Below, one piece after another: positions 16,140-25,122 of a DNA stretch of 32,227 nt. The notes beneath the pieces were generated by a model. The model was not told the DNA's origin, did not search any database, and worked only from the letters and a program-made list of their open reading frames with translations. Origin of the DNA: W1P20-047 sp051878795 (GTDB taxonomy: Bacteria > Actinomycetota > Coriobacteriia > Coriobacteriales > Eggerthellaceae). Each line of letters opens with the position of its first letter. The stretch's first letter is position 1. Made by a program: the position numbers and the translations under genes. Where the stretch lies: the NCBI GenBank assembly GCA_051878795.1, contig JBJEKU010000105.1:1-32227 (forward strand), given 5' to 3'.

Positions 16140-17978
16140 CTAACGGTTCGGCGTGTAATGATAGGTGGGAACGGCTTCTTCAAGCATGCGAATCGCCTGC
16201 TCGTCGGTTCCTTCGAGCGCCCCCCTCAAATCCGAGAGCTTCGATTCGATATTCTCGAAGCTCACTTCCCTGCCCTTCGAGATCATGATGGACCGATGAT
16301 GCGTGGGGACCGTGGTCTCCTCGCTCATGAGGAGCTCCTCGTAGAGCTTTTCACCCTCGCGAAGGCCCGTGAACACGATTTTGATGTCCTGGTCCAAAGT
16401 CAAGCCGGAAAGCTGGATCAAGCCCTTCGCCAAGTCGACGATCTTCACCGGCTCCCCCATATCGAGGATGAAGATCTCACCGCCCTTCGCCATGCCGCCC
16501 GCCTGGATGACCAAGCGCGCCGCTTCGGGAATGGTCATGAAGAAACGCTCGATGTCCGGATGAGTCACGGTGACGGGTCCACCCGCCGCAATCTGGCGCT
16601 TGAACAAGGGGATCACGCTGCCGTTGCTTCCCAGCACATTGCCGAAGCGTACCGCGGAGAACACCGTCTGGCTGTGGGCCGCATAGTACTGCATCACCAT
16701 CTCGCCCATGCGCTTGGTCGCTCCCATCACGCTGGTGGGATTGACCGCCTTGTCGGTGGAGATGAAGATGAAGCGATTCACGCCGAATTCATCGGCGACG
16801 CGGACGGTATTGAGGGTACCGAAAACGTTATTGTGCACCGCTTCGCGCGGGCAGGCTTCCATAAGCGGCACATGCTTATGGGCCGCAGCATGGAAGACGA
16901 CGCTGGGATGGTGTTTCTGGAAAACATCGCGCAACCTGGATTCGTCGCATACGCTGCCGATCTCGATGACGATATCGATATCGAAATACTCGGACTGCAA
17001 TTCGTTCCGAAGCATGTAGGCGTCGTTTTCGTAAACATCGAAGATAATCACGCGCTCGGGTGCAACCGTGCAGACCTGCCTGCACAGCTCGGAGCCGATC
17101 GAGCCGCCACCGCCTGTGACCAAGACGGTCTTACCCGTGATATAGCCGGAAACGGAACGCGTGTTCAGCATCACCTCATCGCGACCCAGCAAATCGGCAA
17201 CATCGACATCGCGCAAGGCCACATCATCCAGCTCATCCACGCGCAACTCGCGCACGTTGGGCAGGGTGCGTAGCCTGCAATCGGTGCGGGTGCAGATGTC
17301 GTAGATGCGCTTGCGGTCGTTCAAGGTTGCCGAGGGAATGGCAACGACGATCTGCTCGATGCCATAGGCGTCGACCAGCTTCTCGATATCCGCGCTGGTG
17401 CCTTCCACCTTGACGCCGTGGATGCGCTGCCCGCGCTTTTCCCGGTTGTCATCGACCGCGATCACAGGGATGCCGGGCATGAGGGGGTCCTTCGACAGCA
17501 TGCGGTTGATTACCAAGGACCCGGTTTCGCCCGCGCCCACGATAAGGGAGCGGGGGCGCGGCTGGTTGATGGCGGGGGCCGCGAACTTGCGCATCTGAAG
17601 GGGCATGACGCGGAAGAGGGCACGCACGCCGCCGCAGAACAGGGTGAGCATCAGCCATGCCGCGAAAGACACCCTGATGGGAAGCCTGTCGCCTATCGCC
17701 CACAGCACTACCGCCCCTCCCAGGGTGGAAAGCATGAGGGCGAGCATGATCTGCACCGCTTCGTCGATGGAAGCGTATTCCCAAAGGTTGTTGTACAGGC
17801 GGAACAGCGCCAAGACCATGATGTTGATCAGCGCCAGCACGCCGATGACGAAGTAGATCTCGTGGGACGTGAAAACCTCATCGAGCACATTGGTGAGCAG
17901 CGAGGATAGGAAATACGCAAGATAGGTTGCCGCAACATCCGCCACAAGCAGCAGGGCGGTACGCTTGTTAATGAACAT
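16140..17978 (-). CDS. Membrane-bound nucleotide-sugar 4,6-dehydratase-like protein (CapD/PglF/WbpM family)
   Basis: About 612 residues. Four hydrophobic helices (about 8-30, 42-62, 78-98, 105-125) anchor it in the membrane. A CoA-binding-like Rossmann domain follows with GAGETGS (150-156). The C-terminal short-chain dehydrogenase domain has TGGGGSIGSEL (290-300), HAAAHKHVPLME (365-376) and STDKAVNPTSVMGATKR (409-425). PglF and WbpM relatives convert UDP-GlcNAc to a 4-keto-6-deoxy sugar for glycans or protein glycosylation. The catalytic tyrosine of ordinary SDRs is replaced by Met in the MGATK motif, as is normal in this family. Residues are numbered from a possible GTG at 17984; the ATG at 17978 is preferred because AGAAGGTG lies just before it. 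No other glycan gene is adjacent. Confidence 0.92.
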   Translation of the reverse strand: MFINKRTALLLVADVAATYLAYFLSSLLTNVLDEVFTSHEIYFVIGVLALINIMVLALFRLYNNLWEYASIDEAVQIMLALMLSTLGGAVVLWAIGDRLPIRVSFAAWLMLTLFCGGVRALFRVMPLQMRKFAAPAINQPRPRSLIVGAGETGSLVINRMLSKDPLMPGIPVIAVDDNREKRGQRIHGVKVEGTSADIEKLVDAYGIEQIVVAIPSATLNDRKRIYDICTRTDCRLRTLPNVRELRVDELDDVALRDVDVADLLGRDEVMLNTRSVSGYITGKTVLVTGGGGSIGSELCRQVCTVAPERVIIFDVYENDAYMLRNELQSEYFDIDIVIEIGSVCDESRLRDVFQKHHPSVVFHAAAHKHVPLMEACPREAVHNNVFGTLNTVRVADEFGVNRFIFISTDKAVNPTSVMGATKRMGEMVMQYYAAHSQTVFSAVRFGNVLGSNGSVIPLFKRQIAAGGPVTVTHPDIERFFMTIPEAARLVIQAGGMAKGGEIFILDMGEPVKIVDLAKGLIQLSGLTLDQDIKIVFTGLREGEKLYEELLMSEETTVPTHHRSIMISKGREVSFENIESKLSDLRGALEGTDEQAIRMLEEAVPTYHYTPNR

Positions 17979-18179
17979 ATTCACCTTCTACATGTTTCGG
18001 TGCGTCGGGAATCACCTTTTCCAACGCTTCCTTCGCCATGGAGGCGAGGGCAACTTCCCTCTTCAAGAACTGAAGGCAAATTGTTGCACAAGATGGGATA
18101 GCATGGGCGAAACGCCATCAAACATATACAGCAAAGCACAGTGCATCAGATGCGAAAAGACGAAAGCGGAGGAGGGCCC

Positions 18180-18632
18180 ATGTATGATAACAGCGGGAAA
18201 CTGGTCACGGTCAGCTACACGGCCAAGCTCGATGACGGCTGGCTGTTCGCTCAGGCCACCCCGGACGCTCCCATCACCTTCCCCTGCGTCGACGGCATGA
18301 TGCTCCCCGAATTCATCGATACGGTCAGGCATATGGAACCAGGGCAAACCGAATATATTCGCGTCTCCCCCGAAGACGCCTTCCAGGAATGGACCGAAAA
18401 GCGGCTGTTTTCGATTGAGAGGGACAAGGTCCCGAACGCAAGCGGACTGAAGCCGGGGGACATCGTGCACCTGCAAGACGCCGAGGGGACCGAATACCCG
18501 GCACGGCTGGTTTCGTTGGATGGGAACGAAGCGGTCTTCGATGCGAACCACGGTTCGGTAGCACAGGGCCTGAACTTCCGCATCACCCTGCATTCGGTAC
18601 GCGATCTGCCGTCGCGGCTCGCAGGACTGTAA
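18180..18632 (+). CDS. Divergent FKBP/SlyD-like protein, active site degraded
   Basis: About 150 residues with the layout of SlyD-type FKBP: an FKBP strand (VTVSYTAKLDDG), an inserted flap domain at about 70-125 and a final strand LNFRITLHSV. It aligns along its length with the gene just downstream. Residues that form the prolyl isomerase pocket are altered: FAQ (23-25) where the partner has FDS, LPEFID where it has IPGFD, and DAFQEW where it has EAYGER. I infer loss or change of isomerase activity with retention of the chaperone-like insert domain. The ATG at 18180 has GGAGGAGGG just before it; an earlier in-frame ATG at 18141 has none. It is divergent from the dehydratase gene. Confidence 0.82.
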   Translation: MYDNSGKLVTVSYTAKLDDGWLFAQATPDAPITFPCVDGMMLPEFIDTVRHMEPGQTEYIRVSPEDAFQEWTEKRLFSIERDKVPNASGLKPGDIVHLQDAEGTEYPARLVSLDGNEAVFDANHGSVAQGLNFRITLHSVRDLPSRLAGL

Positions 18633-18675
18633 GCCGAATGGGGAAATAGGGAAATCTCGCCTGGCGCATTAGGTT

Positions 18676-18704
18676 TTGCTCTAGACTTCATAAAGCTGCA
18701 TAAA
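18676..18704 (+). promoter_or_regulatory. Possible promoter of the second FKBP gene
   Basis: TTGCTC (18676-18681) and CATAAA (18699-18704) are spaced 17 bp in the 105-bp gap between the FKBP genes. Both hexamers are only partial matches, so this is tentative. Confidence 0.3.
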
Positions 18705-18737
18705 CGGCCCCAAACAGGGCTCTAAGAAAGGAATGCA

Positions 18738-19184
18738 ATGAACAACGAAGGAAAGTTCGTAAGGGTCAGCTACGTTGGCACCTTCGATAACGGCGAGGTT
18801 TTCGACTCCACCGAAGCACACGGCGGCACTCCCCTGGAGTTCATCTGCATGGCAGGCCAGATGATTCCCGGCTTCGACCGTGCAGTACGCGAGATGGAAG
18901 TCGGCGAGACCAAGAAGGTGCATATCCCCTGCGCCGAAGCTTACGGCGAACGCGATGAGAACCTGATCGTGAACATCCCCAAGGGCCAGGTTCCCAACGT
19001 CGATTGGCTTTCTGTGGGCCAGACCCTGTACCTGCAGGACGCGAACGGAACCCCCATCCCCGCGCGTATCGCAGAAATCGCCGAAGACGTCATAAAATTC
19101 GACCTGAATAACGAGATGGCAGGCAAGGACCTGAACTTCGAGATCACCCTGATCGAAGCCCTGGACAAGAAGCCCGAAGCGTAG
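18738..19184 (+). CDS. SlyD-like FKBP-type peptidyl-prolyl isomerase
   Basis: Protein of 148 residues that should catalyse prolyl cis-trans isomerisation and assist folding in the cytoplasm; there is no signal peptide. The FKBP pocket residues are present: GEVFDST (19-25), PLEF, MIPGFDRAV (42-50) and EAYGERDE (67-74). A flap-inserted domain (about 70-125) marks it as SlyD type. It lacks the His/Cys-rich metal-binding tail of E. coli SlyD and ends in a short KKPEA. The ATG has AAAGGA upstream. It follows the divergent paralogue and is converged upon by the cyclotransferase-like gene across a hairpin terminator. Confidence 0.93.
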   Translation: MNNEGKFVRVSYVGTFDNGEVFDSTEAHGGTPLEFICMAGQMIPGFDRAVREMEVGETKKVHIPCAEAYGERDENLIVNIPKGQVPNVDWLSVGQTLYLQDANGTPIPARIAEIAEDVIKFDLNNEMAGKDLNFEITLIEALDKKPEA

Positions 19185-19238
19185 GTCCCCGAGGAGCCGC
19201 CGCTTCGGCCAACACTGTCGGCAATGAAGCCGAAACCT

Positions 19239-19263
19239 CGAAGGGGCCCAAACGGCCCCTTCG
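19239..19263. terminator. Terminator hairpin between convergent genes
   Basis: Perfect 10-bp stem CGAAGGGGCC/GGCCCCTTCG (19239-19248 with 19254-19263) and a 5-nt loop. It lies between the plus-strand FKBP gene and the minus-strand cyclotransferase-like gene, so it may serve both. T-tracts are weak on both sides. Confidence 0.65.
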
Positions 19264-19294
19264 TCATGCCCTCTTCGATTCTCCCGGTTCGATA

Positions 19295-19753
19295 TCACGC
19301 AGCCGCGCAGGCGCGATCATACGCCTCGTACAGCGGGGCGGGGTCGAAGCCGAAGTGCTCGTAACCCGCAAGGACTCGGTTCAGATATGCTTCAGAGCAA
19401 GGACCCATCTGACGGTCCTGGGGAAGGTAGTACATTACCCCCGTCACGGTCTTAGCCCCTTCTTCGCCCGTTACAGCCACTTCCTGGTCCTTCTTCTGAT
19501 AGCACCTGGGGTAGCCTTCCCTGCGGTCGAGCTCCTTTTCGTCTTCCCGGCTAATCTTCCATACCACCACGTCCACACTCGAACCCTGCTTGGGGTCGAC
19601 CGAAAGGAAGCAGTTGGTCCTGGAGTTGCGGAACGCCAGCTCGTAATCTTCCAACTTAGCCGTGCAGACCGGCTGCGCCCCAAAACAACGCTCATCCATC
19701 TGGGCGATGTTCAAGTTGCTCCCATATGCCACGTAATACACGCAATCGAACAA
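19295..19753 (-). CDS. Gamma-glutamylcyclotransferase-like (GGCT/AIG2 fold) protein
   Basis: Protein of 152 residues. The family signature YVAYGSNLN is at 7-15 and the probable catalytic Glu79 lies in DRREGYP. Members release 5-oxoproline from gamma-glutamyl compounds or act on related gamma-glutamylamines; which substrate applies here is not visible. The start appears to be TTG at 19753, with AAGGAGG ten bases upstream; an internal GTG four codons later is possible. It is 33 bp after the large ABC transporter gene and may be co-transcribed with it. Confidence 0.82.
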   Translation of the reverse strand: MFDCVYYVAYGSNLNIAQMDERCFGAQPVCTAKLEDYELAFRNSRTNCFLSVDPKQGSSVDVVVWKISREDEKELDRREGYPRCYQKKDQEVAVTGEEGAKTVTGVMYYLPQDRQMGPCSEAYLNRVLAGYEHFGFDPAPLYEAYDRACAAA

Positions 19754-19786
19754 TTCCCCGCAACCTCCTTCAGCGGTGTCGAAACC

Positions 19787-22700
19787 TTATTCGCTGCGCA
19801 AAGCCTCGACCGGGTCGCGACGGGATGCCGCCGTTGACGGAATAAGGCCCGCAACGAAGGTGAGCACCACGCTGATGCAGATAAGGATGATTGCGCTGCT
19901 CCAGGGAAGGGAAAGGATACCCTGGACATCGAAGGAATTCGCAACGATTGCATTCACCGGGACGGAAACCAGCATCACCACGGCAATCGCGAACACACCC
20001 GCCATCAGGCCCTCGATGATGGTTTCGGCATTGAACACATTGGCGATATTTCGCTTGGAAGCACCCATCGCACGCAAGATGCCGATCTCCTTCTTTCGTT
20101 CGAGCACCGAAATATAGGTGATAATACCGATCATGATGGAGGAAACCACCAAGGAGATGCTCACGAAGGCAATCAACACCATGCTGATCATGTTGACGAT
20201 ATTGTTGACCGAGCTCATAAGCACGCCGGCAATGTCGGAATACTCGATAGTCCGCTCCTTCTCGCCCGCTTCCTCTGCCTTGGCGTTGTAGTCATCGATG
20301 CATTCCACCACCTGATCCTTTGCGACGAAGTCGGTGGGATACAAGGCGATGGAAGAGGGGTTGGATTCGTCGGCATAACCCAGCTTGGAAAGGTTCTTCT
20401 CGTAGGTAAGTTCTTCGGCGTTCATATAGTTGGTGATAAGCGAGGAAAGATCCTCTTCAGTCATATTGAATTGGATCGCATTGGCAAATGCATCCGCATC
20501 GAAGCTGAAGCCGTTACTCATCGCGCTGGAAAGGCCTTCCATGCTGCTCTGCAGCTGGCCTGAGATGGCGCTTTGCAAGGTCGATCCCAGAGAGTCGGTC
20601 ATGGCGGCGATCTGGGTGGTCATGGCTTCAGCCATCTGGTTGGCCATCGCAGCTGCCGCCTGTTCCATCATCGCGCTCAACGATGCGGAAAGATACGGCG
20701 CAAACTGGTTGGCCAGGTAATTCTGCATGGCAGACTCAACCATTTCCTGGGTCCCCGCCTGCAATTCGGAACCCAGCTGATCGATAATCGCCTGGCCGCC
20801 GCTTGCCATGTAATCCTGATACAGCGAATTGAAATCGGTGCTGGGATCCATCAGGATGCTGGGATCCAAACCTGCCAGATAGGCAGAGAACCCGCCTGCA
20901 AGCTGGGCATTCGCATCGGCGATAGCCTGCTGCTGCTCTTCGGTAAGGCCGCCTTCGCCCGCCGTTCCCGATCCTTCCAAAGTGAATTCGGGTGCACCTG
21001 CGATAATCGCCTGCATGGACTCGTTGCTGAACATGGAAGAAACCGCACTGGTATCCACGTCCAGACTGCCCGTATCGATGGAGCCCATGCCGCTCATATC
21101 GATGGCACTTGCATCGAAGCCTGCGCCCACCCCTTCAAGCGCACTCGTATCGAAGCTGAAGGCGCTCGCCAAAGCAGCCTCATCGACGGTGAAGATATTC
21201 TCCATGTCGAAGGCACTGCCCTCTTCGCTCTCCAGCTCTTCGAAAGTCTTGCCGGTGAATACGTCCCTTTCGGGATCCGCCATCTGCTCCTGGACGATCT
21301 GCGACTGTTCCGCCTGATCGCTCAGATACCTGACCAGGTCGCCCTTATAGGCAACGCCCTCGGAAAGCAAGGTCATGTCGCTACCGTCTTTGGGTTGCAC
21401 CACTCCGACAATCTTCAACTGCACTCCGTTTGCAATGCGGTCCTTCATGAAATCGGAATCATCGGACATGTCGGTCCAAGTCCCCTGTTCCTCATTCTTC
21501 TGATAGGTTTCGCTGGGAGAAAGCACTGAGAAGATCATCCCCAAGGCATCCTCGTACGAGAAATCCACGTAGTCGTCGGGAATGTCGGCATCTTTGCCGT
21601 CAAGTACATCACGGAACATGGGCTCGAGTGCCTCGGAGTCGTAGACCCCGATACCGTACAGGGTGTAGTCGGTGATAGTCCCATCTCCGGAAAGGACCAA
21701 CAGGGCCTCGTCGTACTCCTCGGGCCATTCGCCCGCGACCAAATCGACTTGCTCCTCGATCAGCTCTTCGTCGTCGATCATCTGCTGGAAGGAACTGACG
21801 CTCGAGGACCCCACCGAAAATGACGAGGATGCAACCCCCGACATGAGCATGCTGTCAAGGTTCGATGGCGAGAGCTTGTGGACGCCATCGGACGTATCCG
21901 AATCGAAGATTAGGGGCTCGACGTCGTAGTTGTATTGGATGGCGCTGGTATATTCCTTGATCTTCGACCCTTCTCCTTCGATGTATTCCTTGAAAGAAGA
22001 CAGGTCGTTGTTCTTCACTTCGGCGAACATATCGGTCATGATCGAGACCTGTTTGATATCCCCCTTCCCTGTAGAGCTGGAAGATTCTTCGTCGCCCCCT
22101 GCCTGCATCGTCATGAGCTTGGTCATGTCGAAACTCGACTTGGAAATGGTCAGGGGGAACGAGGACATGGCCTCGCTCTCGGTCTTATCGATGTAATTGC
22201 TCACGCCATTGGAAAGCGCCAGGATGGCGGCAATGCCGATAATGCCGATCGAACCCGCGAACGCCGTCAGGAAAGTGCGGCCCTTCTTGGTCATAAGGTT
22301 GTTGAAGGAAAGGGAAAGCGCGGTCATGAAGGACATTGACGAATACTTCTTCTTGCCCTTCGAGGCATCACGGTCCAATTCGGCCTGTACCTCTTCGTCC
22401 GTGAAGACGCGACCGCCGACTCCCGCACCCGCCTCTGCTTCAGAACCTTCTCCATCGGCGTCAGCAAACTCCGAGCACCCCTCTTCGGAAAGAAGTACCG
22501 ATTCGGCATCGGAGAGCGGATTGGTGTCACCTGTGATGTTTCCGTCGGCCAAGCGGACGATGCGATTGGCATAGCGCTCGGCAAGTTCCGGGTTGTGGGT
22601 GACCATGATGACCAGGCGATCCTGGGCGATTTCCGAAAGAAGGTCCATCACTTGGATGCCGGTTTCGGTGTCGAGGGCGCCTGTGGGCTCGTCCGCAAGG

Positions 22701-23188
22701 ACGATATCGGGGTCGTTGATGAGTGCGCGGGCGATGGCAACACGCTGCATCTGACCACCGGAAAGCTGGCTGGGCTTCTTGTCCACGTGGTCGCCCAAGC
22801 CGACGCGCTCGAGCGCCTCGGTCGCGCGCGCCTTCCGTTCGTCGGAGTCAACACCGGAAAGGGTGAGCGCCAACTCCACGTTGGCGAGGATGGTCTGATG
22901 CGGGATGAGGTTGTAACTCTGGAAGATGAAGCCGATACGATGATTGCGGTAGGTGTCCCAGTCGGCATCTTTGTACTTGCTGGTTGAGACGCCATTGATC
23001 ACGATATCTCCGGAATCAGCGTGATCCAAACCACCCAGGATATTGAGCAAGGTGGTTTTGCCGGAGCCGCTGGGGCCCAGCACTGCGACGAATTCGTTAT
23101 CACGGAATGCAAGCGATACGCCATCGAGCGCAACCTGCTCGAAATCCGCCACCTTGAACGACTTTCGGATGTCCTTAAGCTCAATCAT
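19787..23188 (-). CDS. ABC transporter ATPase-FtsX permease fusion with giant extracellular domain
   Basis: Single chain of 1133 residues. The N-terminal ATPase (about 1-225) is of LolD/MacB type, with GPSGSGKTT (38-46), LSGGQMQRVAIAR and VLADEPTGALD. After a charged, acidic linker (about 230-290), a first helix near 307-330 is followed by about 650 extracellular residues, then three C-terminal helices with ISVLERKKEIGILRAMGASK, the FtsX/MacB hallmark. The extracellular part contains a Ser/Asp/Gly-rich stretch (DTSALEGVGAGFDASAIDMS and similar) and a long Ala/Met/Gln-rich helical stretch (MEQAAAAMANQMAEAMTTQI and similar). MacB-like proteins act as mechanotransmitters for export of peptides, lipoproteins or drugs, or signal to wall hydrolases. 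The substrate is unknown. The ATG at 23188 follows GATGAGG. Confidence 0.9.
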   Translation of the reverse strand: MIELKDIRKSFKVADFEQVALDGVSLAFRDNEFVAVLGPSGSGKTTLLNILGGLDHADSGDIVINGVSTSKYKDADWDTYRNHRIGFIFQSYNLIPHQTILANVELALTLSGVDSDERKARATEALERVGLGDHVDKKPSQLSGGQMQRVAIARALINDPDIVLADEPTGALDTETGIQVMDLLSEIAQDRLVIMVTHNPELAERYANRIVRLADGNITGDTNPLSDAESVLLSEEGCSEFADADGEGSEAEAGAGVGGRVFTDEEVQAELDRDASKGKKKYSSMSFMTALSLSFNNLMTKKGRTFLTAFAGSIGIIGIAAILALSNGVSNYIDKTESEAMSSFPLTISKSSFDMTKLMTMQAGGDEESSSSTGKGDIKQVSIMTDMFAEVKNNDLSSFKEYIEGEGSKIKEYTSAIQYNYDVEPLIFDSDTSDGVHKLSPSNLDSMLMSGVASSSFSVGSSSVSSFQQMIDDEELIEEQVDLVAGEWPEEYDEALLVLSGDGTITDYTLYGIGVYDSEALEPMFRDVLDGKDADIPDDYVDFSYEDALGMIFSVLSPSETYQKNEEQGTWTDMSDDSDFMKDRIANGVQLKIVGVVQPKDGSDMTLLSEGVAYKGDLVRYLSDQAEQSQIVQEQMADPERDVFTGKTFEELESEEGSAFDMENIFTVDEAALASAFSFDTSALEGVGAGFDASAIDMSGMGSIDTGSLDVDTSAVSSMFSNESMQAIIAGAPEFTLEGSGTAGEGGLTEEQQQAIADANAQLAGGFSAYLAGLDPSILMDPSTDFNSLYQDYMASGGQAIIDQLGSELQAGTQEMVESAMQNYLANQFAPYLSASLSAMMEQAAAAMANQMAEAMTTQIAAMTDSLGSTLQSAISGQLQSSMEGLSSAMSNGFSFDADAFANAIQFNMTEEDLSSLITNYMNAEELTYEKNLSKLGYADESNPSSIALYPTDFVAKDQVVECIDDYNAKAEEAGEKERTIEYSDIAGVLMSSVNNIVNMISMVLIAFVSISLVVSSIMIGIITYISVLERKKEIGILRAMGASKRNIANVFNAETIIEGLMAGVFAIAVVMLVSVPVNAIVANSFDVQGILSLPWSSAIILICISVVLTFVAGLIPSTAASRRDPVEALRSE

Positions 23189-23268
23189 CGCCTCATCCCT
23201 TTCCCAAGAAGCACGATTTCCCCATTATAGGAATCAAGCAGCATCCGAAAGACAACGGAAAGATTACA

Positions 23269-23306
23269 GAAGACAAAAGGCACGGGCTGCAGCATCAACC
23301 CGTGCC
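23269..23306 (-). terminator. Intrinsic terminator of ilvD
   Basis: An 8-bp perfect stem GGCACGGG/CCCGTGCC (23279-23286 with 23299-23306), 12-nt loop, followed on the minus strand by TTTTGTCTTC. It lies 20 bp past the ilvD stop. Confidence 0.82.
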
Positions 23307-23325
23307 AAAGAGCCTTAAAAGATTC

Positions 23326-24990
23326 TTATGCCTGCAGGATCGCTCCCTTGTCGGCGGAGGATACCAGCTTGGCGTAACGCGCCAGATAGCCGGTCTTCAC
23401 CTTCGGTTCGAGGCAAACCCAAACATCACGACGGCGTGACAACTCGTCGTCAGGCACCTCAAGCGTGATCGAACGGTTAGGGATGTCCACCGTGATGATG
23501 TCCCCCTCTTCGACCAGACCGATCACGCCACCGGCAGCCGCCTCGGGGCTGACGTGACCGATAGCCGCACCGCGGGTCGCTCCGCTAAAGCGGCCGTCGG
23601 TAACCAGCGCCACTTCGGCACCCAGGCCCATGCCCGCGATAGCAGACGTGGGATTGAGCATCTCGCGCATGCCGGGACCGCCCTTGGGGCCCTCATAGCG
23701 GATGACCACCACATCGCCGGGGTTGATCTGCTTGGCGTAGATTGCCTCGATCGCCTCTTCTTCGGAATCGAAAACGCGTGCAGGACCGCTATGCTTGAGC
23801 ATCGCGGGATCGACCGCGCTCTGCTTGACCACACAGCCATCCTTCGCCAGATTGCCGTACAGCACCGCAATACCGCCCTCTTCCATATAGGGATCATCGA
23901 TAGGACGGATGGTCTGAGGATCCAGGTTGCGTACGCCCTCCAGATTCTCGCGCATGGTCTTACCAGTGACCGTCATCACATCCAAATCGAGCAGGTCGCG
24001 CTTTGCGAGCTCGGCCATGACCGCATACACGCCACCCGCACGGTCCAGGTCTTCCATGTAAGTATTGCCCGCAGGTGCAAGATGGCACAAGTTGGGCGTG
24101 TTCTGGGAGATCTGGTTCACACGGTTGAGGTCGATTTCCACGCCGGCTTCATGGGCGATTGCCGGCAGATGCAGCATGGTATTGGTGGAGCATCCCAGCG
24201 CCATGTCCACGGTTTCGGCATTGCGGAAGGCGGCAGGAGTAAGGATCTGCGAAGGACGGATGTCCTTTTCCACCAGCTCCATGATCTTGAAGCCCGCTTC
24301 CTTCGCCAAGCGGCGACGTGCCGAAAGCGGGGCCGGGATGGTGCCGTTACCGGGCAGGCCCATGCCAATCGCCTCGGTCAGGCAGTTCATGGAGTTGGCG
24401 GTGTACATACCGGAGCAGGATCCGCAGGAGGGGCAGGCATGCTCTTCGTACTCGCGCACGCCATCCTCATCCAAGGTGCCCGCATAGTACGAACCGACTG
24501 CCTCGAACATATGGGACAGGCAAGTTCGCTCGCCGTTGCGCAGGCGACCAGCCAGCATGGGGCCGCCGGATACGAAGATGGTGGGTACATTCACACGGGC
24601 AGCCGCCATGAGCAGGCCGGGCACGTTCTTGTCGCAGTTGGGAATCATGACCAGGCCGTCGAACTGATGCGCCACTGCCATGGCTTCGGTGGAGTCGGCA
24701 ATCAGGTCGCGGGTGACCAGGGAATACTTCATGCCGATGTGACCCATGGCGATGCCGTCGCACACGGCGATGGCAGGGAACTCGATGGGCGTGCCGCCGG
24801 CAGCGCGCACGCCCGCTTTAACCGCCTCGGCGATCTTATCCAAGTCCATATGACCGGGAACGATTTCGTTATACGAGCACACCACGCCGATCAGGGGGCG
24901 CGACATCTCTTCTTCGGTCAAACCCAGGGCATACATGAGGCTGCGATTGGGTGCACGGCCGATGCCCTTCTTGGCGTTATCCGATTTCAT
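23326..24990 (-). CDS. ilvD: Dihydroxyacid dehydratase
   Basis: Fe-S enzyme of 554 residues that dehydrates dihydroxy-isovalerate and dihydroxy-methylvalerate to the 2-keto acids of valine/leucine and isoleucine. Cluster cysteines are seen in NCDKNVPGLL and CPSCGSCSGMYTANSMNC; GRAPNRSLMYALG near the start and GPKGGPGMREML near the end are typical. The frame is open to 25101, but the ATG at 24990 (MKSDNAKKG) is chosen because it begins homology and has GGAGG upstream. It is separated from ilvC by an intrinsic terminator, so expression may differ from ilvBNC. Confidence 0.96.
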   Translation of the reverse strand: MKSDNAKKGIGRAPNRSLMYALGLTEEEMSRPLIGVVCSYNEIVPGHMDLDKIAEAVKAGVRAAGGTPIEFPAIAVCDGIAMGHIGMKYSLVTRDLIADSTEAMAVAHQFDGLVMIPNCDKNVPGLLMAAARVNVPTIFVSGGPMLAGRLRNGERTCLSHMFEAVGSYYAGTLDEDGVREYEEHACPSCGSCSGMYTANSMNCLTEAIGMGLPGNGTIPAPLSARRRLAKEAGFKIMELVEKDIRPSQILTPAAFRNAETVDMALGCSTNTMLHLPAIAHEAGVEIDLNRVNQISQNTPNLCHLAPAGNTYMEDLDRAGGVYAVMAELAKRDLLDLDVMTVTGKTMRENLEGVRNLDPQTIRPIDDPYMEEGGIAVLYGNLAKDGCVVKQSAVDPAMLKHSGPARVFDSEEEAIEAIYAKQINPGDVVVIRYEGPKGGPGMREMLNPTSAIAGMGLGAEVALVTDGRFSGATRGAAIGHVSPEAAAGGVIGLVEEGDIITVDIPNRSITLEVPDDELSRRRDVWVCLEPKVKTGYLARYAKLVSSADKGAILQA

Positions 24991-25056
24991 TGGCGGAAAA
25001 CCTCCGATCAATTTCTCTCTGTGTAAAAAGCAACCTTGCCAACGCAAAGCCGCATC

Positions 25057-25097
25057 AAGAAAGCAGGGGCAAAGCCCACGCGGAAGCCTGCCCCTGC
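25057..25097 (-). terminator. Intrinsic terminator between ilvC and ilvD
   Basis: A 9-bp stem GCAGGGGCA/TGCCCCTGC (25063-25071 with 25089-25097) with a 17-nt loop, followed on the minus strand by TTTCTTG. It lies just past the ilvC stop and would reduce or stop transcription into ilvD. Confidence 0.7.
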
Positions 25098-25122
25098 ACA
25101 ATGACCTTTTCTGAGCGTTCGA

